Source: Tanytarsus gracilentus (taxonomy: Eukaryota; Arthropoda; Insecta; Diptera; Chironomidae). Taken from it: DNA of 64,000 bases. The position numbers were made by a program, and so were the translations under genes. The DNA is taken from the NCBI GenBank assembly GCA_038502055.1, contig JAXRKN010000037.1, forward strand, positions 6,852,501-6,916,500, given 5' to 3'. The notes under the pieces were generated by a model that ran no database searches, was not told where the DNA came from, and saw nothing but the letters and a program-made list of their open reading frames with translations. The first letter of the stretch is position 1. Every line of letters begins with the position of its first letter. Of this stretch, positions 26,301 through 39,947 are shown one piece after another.

Positions 26301-29300
26301 TTGTTACTTCATCATAAAATATTGCAAAAAAATAAATAAATAATTAATGATCATCTTGTGTGTGTTCAAGTGATCTCTTTTATTGCCAAAATTGTTTAGG
26401 TGCGAATACAAACTTATGGTAATGGAGCTTTTTTTGTACACAATGTAAGAGTTCAAAAAAAAATATTATTATTATTATTAATGGATATGTGGAAAGAAAT
26501 AAGCATTTGCTGAAAGAAGAAATCACTTTGGTCATTGTTGCCATAACCGTAGATTGATTGATATTTAAAATATGTAATTTGTCTAATTGAATTGATTAAG
26601 TTAATAGATTAAAATTGATTTGCTCAGGTTGTATCACACAAATTGGAAAATGTATAAAAAATTATCAATGAAAAATCACTCGAAGCCTTCCTTGTGTTCA
26701 TTCACAACTTACACGAATATTTTAATTTCCTCACCGCACGCATGAGTAACATTCTATTGAGCATCGTCCTTTAGCTGCTACATTAATAAATTAGTGCTTC
26801 TATAAAAAAACATATAAGTGGCTAACATGCAGCAACCTATTTTCAATATCGTTTCTGTATCATCAAATAGCGATCAAAATAGCTGCCGGCATGACACGAA
26901 AAAATCAATTCAATTTAAATTTCTTTGTTCAACAATAATTTTTCGCGCTGGTGTACTTCATGATCGAGTGAGAGATAAAAATTGTGCCTTTTTTGCATCG
27001 CCATGAATTAGTCTTGACATTTTATAGCGCAGGTGACATGAAGGTTCATTGAATTGTTTCGTGAAATTGTTAACATGCGAAGACAAAGAAATGGAGAAAA
27101 TAAAAGTCATTAAAATTTTTTAAATAAAAAGCAAAAGTAACACGAGATAAATTTATCAACATTCCTCAAGAATGTTTTATTAATAATCTAACAAGACTTT
27201 TCATTGTCTGATCTTTAACATCACGTTACTAAGTTAACATCATTATTATTTTTCGCCAATTATATTCCTACTGTGACGACCTTAAACTAGACTTTTGAAA
27301 ATGCCCCCATCGATAATCCACACACCGTCTACCTAACAAGCTCAATCATGCAAAAGACTGCTAAAAATGGCTAATTAAAACGAGTAGTACTTACATACAC
27401 ATAAAATATTAAAAGTACAACAAAAAATCGAAAGATTAGCATTTCATGGGTTTAGAAATGCCAAGGTAGCAATAGCCAATAATCGACAACTTACCATTAT
27501 TAAATATCGACAATTAGTCGCGATAGTTTGATGCTTCAAATCTTGCACTTGACATGCCCTTATAACATTGTTAATTCAAGTGACGACGACTTCTTATATT
27601 TGTGTAATGTTCATCCTTCAATTTGCTACTGCAGACGACAAATTGTTCAATGATCAAATATGGCACTGAACAGCATTTACGCATTGGTCTAATCTCACGT
27701 CATCTTCGTTTTTACTTTCACTTTAGTTTGCTATTAATAACTTTGCGAGTCTTGTGAATGTAGAAATCATTTTTAGCTTTTTAAATTTTCAATGTCAATT
27801 AAAATTGTTATGATTTGATCTTCTTTGCACTTCGCTACTTCAACATCCGTTTACATGATTAATAAAAGCTTTATTGATGCTTCACACCAGAGGTTTTGAG
27901 GTATTTTTAAAAGCTGCTCTGAATTCTTAATTATTTTTTAAATACAAGTTAAAAATTTAGTGAACGAATTCCGGATACGAAATTTTTTAAACTAATTGCT
28001 GCTCCACGATTGCGTGCTATTCCTCGAGTATCATCTTCCCTCTGAGACATGTAATTTATCCCACAATACAAAAATACTTAACGTTTTTTTCAGCACCAAA
28101 GCTTATGCCGTTTTGAGAATTAACGATGGATTAAGTGAGCATGTTGATTAATGAATGAATCCTCAATTTGTCCAAAGTTTTTTTACCCCGGTTGATTTAT
28201 ATTCAAATTAGTGTCGATTTTCTCACAATTTTTTTTGAAAAATTCTTAGGTAGCTTTAAAAAGTTTCGCAAGAAAATCTAAGGAATCTAAGAAGAACATA
28301 GAAGACTCAAACTTTGAGAAAAGTACTCAAACAAAATCATTTGTATAATGTCAATATTGCGTCATGGTTTACAAAACAATTCTTAACACATTCATCGAGT
28401 GAGACATTGAACTTTCTCTACCGCAAAAAAAGGGTTAAGACCGTCCAAAGGTAAAAAAGTAATGGACTTTAATTCTTGACATTATAGCGGTCACAATCTA
28501 AATTTTTAATTCTTAAATTTTTTAAGAAATATTTTAATTAATATATTAAATTAAGTGGCGCATAAAAAAATCTCCATTAAGTAAATTAAAACAATTACCG
28601 AACGCTTTAATACACCTTTGTAGCTTAAGTTATTTAAATCACCCTTTATCGAATGGATTTTTTCATTACCGCCTGAGGAAATTTAATCCATAAGACTTTG
28701 AACCTTAGCTGAAGCGTTAAATATTAAATCATTATTCAGCGAAACAAAGTACAAATTGTGACGTAAATGATCTTAAATTGTCTAGACTCTGCTTCTGCTT
28801 CAAAGCGGAACATGGAAAAGAATTTTGATCAATTTTTTATGGTTTCTAACAATTGATGTTTCAAAAAGTTATATTTTAAGAGATGATCGTTACTTTTTTA
28901 TTAAGAGTTTTTTGAACTTTGAAAAATTCACTCTTTAAAAAAATACACCATAAAATTTTATAAAATGTAATTAATGAAATCTTTGAACAAATCATTCAAA
29001 ACTATCAAAAATTGATTTCTTTTTATTCAAAATGTCCAAAAACATTACATTCGTGCCATTAGCAGCTACTGAAATCTCCCATCTTGGATTATGATCAATT
29101 AGCGATTTTTTGTCTTCTAATTATTGAACAAAAAATTGACATACCCAAAAGATTTCACTAACTCAACTATAAAATCATGACCTTGGCAGTGGTGAAGTAA
29201 TTTTTTTCTCTCTTTTAAATCAATTTTCTCTCAAATGCTTTTTTTAAACCGTATTACACCTTGAATACTTGTGAAACGCATTCTTGAAAATTTGAGATTT

Positions 29301-32300
29301 TCACGGCATCATAAAATCAAACACTCTACGATATTTTTTCGGTAATGCTCATTAATATTTTAAATTTTAATAATGGCAATACATCATCATTAGATAAACT
29401 TTTGTTTAATCGTCCATCGCATGAGCAATTAAGACCTTTTGCGTTCTTCACATGTTTTTCATAAACATCTTGTTATTATTTTTCAGACCGCTGTGCTGTG
29501 ATAGTATTTGGAATAATTACTTTAATTGCTGGTGTCATATTAGCGAGTGTTCCCTGGTTAAATTATTTTATTTTAAAGGTAAATATTTGAAGAAAATTAT
29601 TTATCGTTAACAGCGTGTAAAAAACATGCAAAGTAATTAAAAACCCTAATTTTAATCTTCACAGAATTTACGACTTTGGAATGATACGTTAAGTTTTCAT
29701 TATTGGCAGCGTCCAGGTGTTATAAGATTAACAAAAGTCTACATATTTAATGTGACGAATCCAGAAGGATTTCTCAATGGTGAAAAGCCAAAATTAGTCG
29801 AAATAGGACCTTTCGTTTATCGGTGAGTGTAATCACGTTAATTTATCACTTGGTAATTGGCATGTCTCAATTTCAAACACTCACAACATCACTTTTTTTC
29901 ATTGGGCAATTTCAATTAACAGTAGCTGCATTTTGTAAAAGATGAAGAAAGACGTGAGTAAAAGGTGAATTGAGAGTGCAAGTGGCGAGATGTGTGGCCA
30001 TGTTTGTAGGAATGATAGAAGTCATAAATTGCAAGCTGCACATAGGCAATATAATGTCAGCTGATTGTGTAGAGTGCCGCAATATGAGCTCTCTCACATT
30101 CAATAGCACATGAAGTGAAAAATGTTACAAGAATTCTTTGTGCAAACAAGTTTTTTTGCCTTTTCGACGAGCTTTTATTCGCAAAACAATTTTCACAGTG
30201 TGCATATATCTATTGCAGTCTCTCTTGTCTTTGGTGCAGCATTTGGTTGGTCAATGTTGCGATTTGCTCACTCTCCGCTGATACTACTGAACCAGTGAGC
30301 TCTCGGCACACTCATGAATGGTGGAGAAAGAGCAAGTTTATTATATAAATTAAGCGAAACATATATATTAGCTTTTCTTCAATCACTTTACGAAATTTTT
30401 CGTGCAATTAAGTGAAAATATATGCGCACACGGTGCTTTCGAGGCGCAGTTTAGAGACTCAATTGGCATAGTTTTTTTTTCTGTGATGCAGTTGCCAAAT
30501 GAGACTGAAAGTAATAATGATGCAAGTGATTTTGTTTAGAAGATTTTAACGTTTTAAAAAACGATTTGTAATTCATTTTGTTCTTTTTGTATTTTCGGCA
30601 TTACATTTTAATCAATGTCCAACATTAAAATCCCTTTTAAGCTGCCATTAATAAAAAATCATCTCAACACCGCAGAAACTTTGATAAATCACCCTCGATG
30701 TCATTTTTGAGGTGATATTTTTTCCATGTCCATGTAACAGATAACTGGAGAACCACTTTGTGTTGTTGGCTTGTAAATTGCTGTGCAAATTTGCAAACAA
30801 AATCTTTTTTGAAAAAATAAAATGCATCAGGTTAAAAATAAAGAAAGGCTCATGTGGCCGCAAAATGCATCTCTCGCATACTCTTTATATGGAATTCACA
30901 ATAGTTTTTGCCTTCAAAGTTCATGGATGAAGCTCAAATTGACAATTAATATTACGTGTTAATGAGACATCTTTTATTTGCACATTTCATTGCGCACACG
31001 ACACTGATACGTGTGTGTACAGTAAGGGTCTGATTGTCGTGCATCTTCATCTTTACAGTTGTCACTCTCATGAAATGAGTTTTTGATGCATATTAATTTT
31101 ATTTTTAAAGCACTTTTTTTCTCTAACAAATAGTTGTTTAGTGTGCACAGAAATGTGTGGCACTCTAACCTTGATCTCAATCGTCTCACTTTCAATCACT
31201 CTCTGGCACAGTGTCTCCATGCATTTTTCTGCATTTAACATTTTCATCGATGCATGTTCACTGAGGTGCGAAGAAAAAATTCTTCCTGTTTGTAGGGACA
31301 TGGAAAAATTATTGAATGATTTACGTGATCGACTTAGTTAATTATAAGTTCCTTAAATTAACATGAAATCGTGTAAATTGTTTTGATTAAAAACTGCTTT
31401 GTAATTGATTTACAGGTAGTTAATGACAGCTCCCAATCCACAATCGATTAAGCTAATTAATAGGTTTTCAATACATTTATATTAAGAATTTAATTTTCAA
31501 ATTGTTGCATAATTTTTTGACACAATTTATCCTAACAACAATAAAGTTTATATTGCAAGTTGCAAATATCTTCACATTTTCATGCGCCATGTGCGCGTTT
31601 GTGACTTTTGTTTACATCTCAACGAGATTTTCTTTCTCTCTCTCTCTCTTCTTTTACTTCTTCTCGCGTATGTTGATAATTAAATCTTATTGCCATAGCG
31701 AATGACCACATAATTTGCACATTTTGCATATTGTTACTGTGGGTGATTCTGCGATACTTTAAAAACATTTAAAAAAAATTCTTGATAATAAAAAATTTTA
31801 AATTTTAATTTTACGTTAAATTTTTTGAAATTAATTTCCGCAGAATCTCCCATAAATCTCTTTCGCTATCTTTTTCAGTACACCACTGAGTACACTCATC
31901 AATTCACTCACAATTCACAGCAGCATGTGTCTCGCATGATTTTATTGCACACATTCAATTTTTTGACCCAATTTTCTCCTTCTATGCACATTGCGATTTT
32001 CGCTATATGTAATTGATGTTGATGTCAATTTGCTTAAATTGCGCCATTTCTTTATGCAATAAAATTTTTTAATTAATTCTCTTTTGTTTCATCCTTACAG
32101 AGAGGAGATGGAAAAAGTGAATGTTAAATTTCACGAAAATTACACGGTGTCGTATCAGCATAATAAAATTCTACATTTCGTTCCCGAACTAAGTGTAGAT
32201 GGAAATCTTCGGATAACGACACCGAATATACCGGTGCTTGTAAGTATCTTCTTATGGTAATTAAAGATTTAATTTAATTGTTTTTTAAATATCTTCCACC

Positions 32301-35300
32301 AGACGTTATCAACGCTAAGTATAGGACTTGGTTACATGATTGAGAAAGCGATATCGTTATCTTTAACGGTGAGCAATTACAAGCCATTTGTCTCCAAGAC
32401 TGCGGATGAGCTGGTGTTCGGATACGACGACGCGCTAGTGGCGCTGGCTCATCAACTATATCCGAGAAATAAAAGACCACTAGCGCAAATGGGACTCTTA
32501 AATGGAGTAAGTTAAATTTTTTAGAATGTGCCATTATGACAAAAAACAGCTTAAAAAATTACCATTAACGATTAAGTAATTTCTTGTTACGTCAAAACTT
32601 TAAATTCGTAATTTTTTACTACGAATCGTGATGAAAGCAATAAAATTCTAGTCCAAGTAATTGACATAATGCGGACAAAAAACAACAATAATTATCTATG
32701 CGTTTTCCGCAATATCTACGACCTCCATGAACTTTATTTTTTTTTTCTCCTCTCGCAAAATTTAATCGCTGTTAATTCTATCGATTTATGCACACATTCA
32801 CTGCTATAGTAATCAATGAATTGTTCTTTGATATTGAAGTGAACTAGAACCCAGGCACTTTTAATGACATAGCACTTGTGCAGTGAGTTTAAATAGCAAT
32901 TAGATAACAGTTCATTACATTCAGTGCAGTCTCACGTGTAAATTCACGTTGTCATTACATATCTAAAAATATCAGTAATGATGAAATGATTTTTGCATAT
33001 AATTAAAACAAAACGATGCATCGCGTGTCAATCTTCAAAGTTTCTAATATTGTTAATAAAATTCAGTGAGAGTCGTAAAAATTCTCTCTTTCCGGATACA
33101 CGTAAAATTCTTGACATTGTTGTCAGGTCAAGATGAATTTAAATCTCTGTTTATTTTCAAATTAACCCGCATTTAAGTTTTTAATAATTTTTTATTATAA
33201 AGCTCTATAAAAGGTGCACACGTGATTCTCGTGAGGGTTTTTATAACTCATCTCTATAATCTTTTCTTATTGACAATGTAACGCTTGGATAAACTTTTCC
33301 AGCTATAAAATGTGTAAATAAAAAATTAATATACGGTTGGGGTAAATCACATCAAACTGCATGAATCAGTGATGCAGCACTTTAAAAAAATGACTGTTGA
33401 AGAAAATTTTATCGATGAGTGTGCAAAGAGTTCGGGAAAAATTAAGAAGTTAGAATTTTGCAAAATCCCCATCATAAAATTTCCATTAAATTAATCAAAC
33501 TTGTAAATGAGTCACTCAAATCATCAATAATGATCGCATTAACGCCACAGTATCACCAACAAGTGTCGAACATTTAAATTTAATTTAAATATGAAACAAA
33601 ATGATTGCCATGTAAAAGCATGCACTTTATTACAAGTGATTGTCGTTTAAAAAATGTTTTTTTTTCTCCCGAAACAATAAAAATAAAAAAACAATTGTTG
33701 TGCCTGTTATATGGCTGTCATTATCGCTTTTTGTAACTGCTGCACTGATATGTGCAAAATTTATGATTCAATTACGAGTGGAGGTTGGGCGTCCGCAATG
33801 TGGACACATGTAAATCAATCGTTTTTAATTATATTTTCATCACTATCGCAAAAATATGGGGTCAGAAAAAAATATCTTTATCCGTCTATGCAAAAAATTC
33901 ACTCTAATTACTTTTACGCAAGTTTTTTAAGCATGATTGGAACTTTTTCAAACATTTCTTTAATCAAACTTGCGCATTTACATCTGAATGCAAGTTTGTT
34001 TCATTTATTTTGTTCAAGTGAGGTCATTAATTAATTTTCAATCAATTATCAATAAAAACCTGACTGTTCTATGCATTTCAATTAAAACTTTTAATTAAGA
34101 TGTGATACATGCTAAATTACAGTAAAAATTACCCAGAAGTCAATTCAAATTAAGACAAAGAAAAAGCTCCTTACATGGAATCAATAAATTGACACCCACT
34201 CTCTATATAATCTATGACCATTTCATCTGCATAAATACAGTTGTTAATTTACATCAAATTAATTGCTGTATGACTCTAAATGAACTTTACAATAATTAAT
34301 TGTTTATGTGCTAGGATGTGTAGAGAGAGAGAGAGTTTCAATTAACGTGCAACAAGGATGAAATTAGTTGTCGTTGCCATTTGCGGCTAATTGAGCTGGA
34401 TTAGCAATTAGTAGCAATGAAACTTTGGGGGTGAAAACCGTTGAATGAGAGAGAGAAAAAGTTTACTCACACAAGTTAATTTTAATTTATTTTTCTCTCT
34501 CGCTCAAAGAATTTGATTCAAAAAATCATACTTGAAGAGTAATTAGTAAATTAATATGCAATTTGCGGAATTAACTTGTTGTTACTCTAAGTACGACAAC
34601 AAAACGCCATCCTTGAATCGAGACACACACCGTTAAAGCGAATTGAGGAGAGAATTATTATTGAGAGATATTTCCTCAACACAAAAATTTCAATTGGCCG
34701 AAGCGAGAGCAAAAAATGCTTTTTATACTCGATGAAATGATTTAGCCACATTCATGGCATTAAAAGTCAGTAGTCACTCATATGCATGCGAGAAGGTCAA
34801 CAATCTAACTCTGAGATGTGTTCCATTATGTAACTCGCAAAAAAGTTTCTAGCTATTTTTGTAAGATTAGAAAAAGTCGCTCATTGAAACGTTTTTTTTG
34901 TTTCTCTAATTGAGGAGATTATAGAAGTAGGATTTAAAATATTTTTGCTGTTATATTCAATTATCTTTCGCATTAAACTTGAAAATTTAAATTATTATTT
35001 TTTTATACAAAATTTAAACATATTCAAAGTGAATTAAACGATTTAGTTTATTTAAAATTAAATGCTTCATTTATTGAAGAACCTTTAAAAGCTCATCATT
35101 CACTCAACGTTTGAGAGCGGAAACATATTTTTTTCATTAAATCAATTCTCTTGAGATTGAAGGCGCTTTCATAAAGTTATGAAGAGCTTTAAGATATAAA
35201 TTTTACAAAATTCCCCATTGTTATTTTTTACCATAGCAAGGTTATTAATTAAAATCATTCGGTGACGCTGCATGTGTGCGATTCTCGATTACAATAAATC

Positions 35301-37694
35301 AAGCTACACATAATGCGCATTTTGTTTAATTAATGAAAACAAATGACATGAAAAAAACTCCATTGTGGATGAATTTATCTTTTCATTCTCAATTTCATTC
35401 ATATTGAGTGAACGAAAATAAAAGTGATGCTGATCACAGACGCGGCAAGTGCGCGGCACGTTATTATATTGTCTTTAAATCACTATGTGAGAACACATTA
35501 ATCTCCTTAGCGGAGAACGCGCACGTGAACGTGTAAAGAAATTATTTTGTGTAACTAATTGATTCCCTTTTTGATGGGTTATAAAGAGTCTCGTTACTAC
35601 CGCTTTAAAGCACTTCATAACCTCATCTAAATCATCATCTTAAGTATGTTTATGATGGCCGACTGTTTTAAATTATTTTTTTATTTTCTCACTTGAACTG
35701 CGGGTGATCTCTAAATCCCCTCGATGATAAATTAATTGAAGTTTCATTGAGCTCGAAATTATTATCTTCCTCCTTAAGGGTCGTGATATTGACAATGTTT
35801 TTCCTTGGAGAAAATTGAGAAATTATTATTTATTAAATTGATTTTAATAAACTGGTGAAATTGAGCTGTAAATGAGGAAATAATTTGAATTATTTAATTT
35901 TTATTATAGAGGTTATGAAACCTGTTGCGATTTTAAAATAAAATTCAGGAAATTCTAAAGATACCAAAAATTTTTAAAACATTTCAAAACTTTAGAATTA
36001 GTTCGCGACGTGACAAAAAAATTGTGACCACAAACTTACAAAACGAAGACATTAAAACCTTTAATCTCAAATTTTTTTCGCACTCTCATATTTCAATGTC
36101 ATCTTAATATTGCGGTTTTTTTGTAAATCTATTTACTCTTCTCTAAGTACTTCGCACTCAAATAAAAGCACTTCCTAAGAAAATGTTCGTAAACTTTTCA
36201 ATAGAAGAAATCACGGAACTAAGCTATTGATGATGATTAATGCACCATAGAAGAAATAAAAAATCCCACAATCGAGTTGAAATGTTAATTTATTCACTAA
36301 TTGTATTGTCATATTGCCACTGGGTTAAACAGAAAAAATTAAATATATGCATTTCTAAACATTTATCTATTCACAGCGTAATGGTACATTAGCTGAAGTA
36401 TCTACAATTCATAGTGGCTTGGGTGAGAATGGAATGTGGAAGTTTGGATATCTCGATCGCCTCAATGGACTCGATCGCCTTCCTTATTGGAAAAAGAAGC
36501 CATGCTACAACATGTCGGCGTCAGAAGGTTCATTCTTTCCACCAAGAGACATCACGAAAGCTGACACAGTTTACGTATACGATAAAGATTTGTGTCGAAT
36601 TATTCCACTTAAATATGTAAAGCCGGTCGTTAAAGATGGTGAGAATTAATTTTAATTAATTTAGTTTTTATAATTTAAATTAATTTAAAAGGTATCGATG
36701 CTGATTTGTATGAGCTTCCAAGGGACGCTTATGGTGGAAAGAAGAAGGAAAATCAATGTTACAACAATGAAGATTATACAGCCGATGATGGCTTGCAGAA
36801 CATTAGTCCTTGTCAATATGGTGAGTTTTGTCTTTTTCATGTAACTCAATTTTTAAATTAAATTTTCTATCAGGTGCTCCCGTTTACATTTCAAATCCTC
36901 ATTTCTTTCGATCGGATCCAAAATTCATAGCTGAAGTCGAAGGTTTAAATCCTAAAAAGGAACTTCACGAAACTTACTTCAAAATTCAACCTGTAAGTAT
37001 TGAAATAATTTTTAAAATTCTTTATGTTCACAACGAATTATTAAATAGAAAATTGGAGTACCTGTTGAAGGAAAAGTTCGAGTTCAACTAAATCTAAAAG
37101 TCCAACAAGCGCCAAATATTAAATCTGTAGCTAAATTTCGTGATTTCGTATTTCCAATCATGTGGCTTGAAGAGGTATGTAAAACTTTATTTGGAAGCTG
37201 ATGAAACTTCCTCTTCGTAATTTTTGATGAAGGACAGACATGAGCGCGCAAATTTTTTTTAAATTTCTAATTTAATCTTTTCATCGCATTCACAGGGCAT
37301 TAGTGAATTAACTCCGCCAATTCGACGATGGATTTATCTTGGAACGGTTTTTGCACCGACAGCAATTCCACTTCTGTCGTATGGAATGATTGTGGGTGGA
37401 GCGTTTATTATAATTTTTGTATTCATTCAAGCGTACAAAAATTTTGTCTTCTCTACCGATCCAACAATTGAAATACTTGAGATGGGTAGAAGATCGCTTC
37501 GAAGAGGTAGCAGTATACTTATAAACGGTCAACATCGACTGTCACATCTTGCTCATCATCGTGATAGTAATTATCACCTGCTGAAGACACCAAAAACCCA
37601 TCACACGCCAACCAAGCATCACACGAATAATAACCTAAAACCAATGAAATTGAATAATAGCAGCAACGATGATGAAGACTCGCCATCGTCCTAA
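23345..37694 (+). CDS. CD36 / scavenger receptor class B family membrane protein
   Basis: Two-pass membrane receptor of the CD36 family (lipid or lipoprotein and debris uptake). Ten coding exons: 23345..23474, 29487..29578, 29665..29822, 32101..32239, 32303..32506, 36377..36638, 36692..36820, 36874..36992, 37049..37174, 37296..37694; all phases agree and give 585 residues. Order: cytoplasmic N-terminus 1-45; first membrane helix about 46-68; ectodomain with the family signatures RPGVIRLTKVYIFNVTNPEGF, SGLGENGMWKFGYLDRLNG and GAPVYISNPHFF; second helix about 471-498; cytoplasmic tail of about 87 residues, rich in Arg, His and Asn with an acidic end. Four ectodomain cysteines match human CD36 C243, C272, C311 and C333; the C313-C322 pair is absent. 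The start exon is inferred from phase, in-frame upstream stop and donor quality. Subtype (debris-buster-, SNMP- or croquemort-like) not resolved. Confidence 0.9.
23475..29486 (+). other. Large first coding intron of the CD36-family gene
   Basis: Donor AGTA/gtaagt and acceptor tatttttcag. AT-rich 6-kb intron with an ATT microsatellite at about 26464..26480 and a 57-bp hAT-type miniature element at 24102. No nested gene seen on either strand. Confidence 0.6.
24102..24158. mobile_element. Tiny hAT-type miniature inverted-repeat element
   Basis: Starts CAGAGATGG and ends with CTCTG. The arms ttacatgaaat and atttcatgtaa pair, and the outer cagagat and atctctg pair, leaving a 9-nt loop and a symmetric 6x6 mismatch. 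The element is flanked by attgctaa and attgctgt, a degenerate 8-bp target duplication. CAGAG-type ends and an 8-bp duplication are known of hAT elements. Confidence 0.55.
29823..32100 (+). other. CD36-family gene intron
   Basis: Non-coding intron with a CT microsatellite near 31631..31650. The open frames on both strands (29.9-31.3 kb) lack splice support and are taken as chance. Confidence 0.6.
32507..36376 (+). other. CD36-family gene intron, 3.9 kb
   Basis: Donor GGA/gtaagt and acceptor attcacag. AT-rich, with a short AG repeat at 34322..34335. The 107-codon frame at 33711 has no splice support or recognisable similarity. Confidence 0.6.
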
Positions 37695-37813
37695 GTTAAA
37701 AGTTTTTCACACTTACACATGACAAAGACTTAAGATTTAAAATTAATCTAGTGTTTTTATACGAACCGTATAATGAAATATCAAGAATATGCCCTTAAGT
37801 TATTTTTTAATTT

Positions 37814-37819
37814 AATAAA
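37814..37819 (+). terminator. Candidate polyadenylation signal, CD36-family gene
   Basis: AATAAA 120 bp after the stop codon. Further AATAAA copies exist near 38.40 and 38.62 kb, so alternative ends are possible. Confidence 0.45.
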
Positions 37820-39900
37820 AAAATATGTAAATTAAAAAAGGGGAAAACTGAAAATGGGACCTTAGCAATATCACACCGTAGCTCTTAGTTAATTTTTAAA
37901 GTGACTTAAAAATTTTAAATTGAGAGAGAAAAATGTTGAGGAAAATGCGAAATTTAGTCAATGTAACTTTGGGAGTAAAAAATCTCATAAAACTTTTTAT
38001 AATTCGCTTTTAATAAAATAATAATTCTTCCAATTTTCCGCCATTTTGTGAGATTTTATTTCAAACTATTTGAACTTTTGCTTTCCAACTTTTAACTTTT
38101 CGACATATTCTAAAGATTTAAATATTTTATTTTCTTAAAGAGATGCGTGTTCAAGAATGAACCGCAAAAATTTGCTCAAAAGTGCTTTAAACAAAAAATG
38201 CCTTCGAAAAAATCTTGCTCAAATAATTTTTAAATTAAGATAAAACCTTTAGTTATGTGTCAAGGTTATAAAAGACTTCCTTGATGTGTTGACGATGTAT
38301 ATAGATTTTTTTACGATATAATATAAAGATGAAAAATTATAAAAATTTGATAATTTAATAATTTAATATATAATGTAACAATGGAAAGGCTGTTTATCAT
38401 ATTGCATAAATAAAAATTCCTTTTTTGACACTCTATAAAACTTTTTAATAAATTTTACTCTCGTTTGAATGTAATTTGACCAATGTGCACTGTCATTAAG
38501 TTTGCGAGCTCACTATAAACTTTCGAAATGCCAAAAAAATCGGTTCAAGGAAACCACTGTCTTCCTTTTTAAATTATTGTGGAAAAATTAGTTGTTAAGT
38601 TTTATGTAAAAGTTGAAATAGATAATAAATATATTTTTGATACCCATAAAATATTCTACTTTATTAATATCCGTCATTACCACACACAGTGTTTGAAGAT
38701 TTAATTTAAATTTCATCATGATTAGAGAAAACTTTTTCTCAGCTAAATAAATAAGGATGTTGAAACATCAAAGAATTTCTTATGAAAGCGGATTAAATTA
38801 CATCAACTCTCGTAATTTAATTGCCGCGAATTTCTTCAAAAAAATTATTATAATTTCATCAAAGAAAACTTTTCAAACGAAAAACGATATTTGATATTTT
38901 AATTAACTGATTAATTAATTGTCAGCACCTTAAGCAAAATATTTATACTTTAACGAAAAAAATTAAATTTGTTTGAAATATTTTTTATTAAAATTATTAA
39001 ATTCCTCATACCGAGTTATCAAATTTTGCCTTGAGGTTTTGATGCGAAAAAAAATTGTATGTAAAGAGTTTCATATAAATTATGATTTAATAACGACTGA
39101 CGCGGAAGGGACCATGAAAATGATGAACTGCGAAGATGAATTACAAAGCCACTGAGTTAGATATTTAGTAGATTTTATTGGAGTAGCAAACCACTCTGAT
39201 AAATTCATTCATTCGTGTAACACACAACCGACTAATTATGTGGTTAAGCTCTATTACTCCTGCTGCCAGCGATGATAGAAAAACAATCGAATTACATTTT
39301 AATGCGCACTTTTTTCCTCTCACTTTACTGTGAATTTTAAAAAAATATAAACTAATAAATTGAAATTTATTTTTTATTAAAATTCATTCACAGAATCACC
39401 CACATCTCAGAACGATTTAATTGAAATGTTTTGCGTGACTTAAGTGATGAAATTTATTGACATATTGATGAGGTTTTGATTGCTTAATTTGTGAACGAGA
39501 GAAAGATCCTTACGCGAAGTGAGAAAGAGTAAAAAAATGTCACAATCAGTCATGCAAACATTGACGCGTGTTCATGAAACTGTTGATATTTTTTCAATGA
39601 CTTTTGTGTTTTGATTGAAAATTGCATAATAAAAAAATAATGTAATACACATTGATCAGCCATTATACAACAAGTGAGAGTGTACAAGGATAATTTCGAG
39701 ATTTTTATGTAAATTAACATGTTTGAGCTTTCCCTGTGTGAGGTAGAAAAATTTTCATCAGGGATTTTCGAGTAATTTACTAATGAAAAGTTCTCTAACC
39801 TTAACATTGCGCCGCTTTATTATTTCCTCTCGCAACAAAAAAATGTCGATAAAAAAAGAGACAAAATTCATTGTTAATGCAACAAATTACTTAACAAATA
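37820..39900. other. Intergenic between convergent genes
   Basis: AT-rich spacer between the 3' ends of the CD36-family gene (plus) and the adenylyl cyclase gene (minus). Short open frames at 38973 and 39550 have no support. Nothing else seen. Confidence 0.5.
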
Positions 39901-39906
39901 TTTATT
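39901..39906 (-). terminator. Polyadenylation signal, adenylyl cyclase gene
   Basis: AATAAA on the minus strand, 42 bp after the stop codon at 39948..39950. Confidence 0.55.
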
Positions 39907-39947
39907 TCAATCACTCATTATTCCTAATGGAAATCGTCATCATCTCA

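Noticed and set aside
33711..34034. 107-codon plus-strand frame in a CD36-gene intron
   Set aside because: No splice support, no family similarity, and the host transcript clearly skips it.
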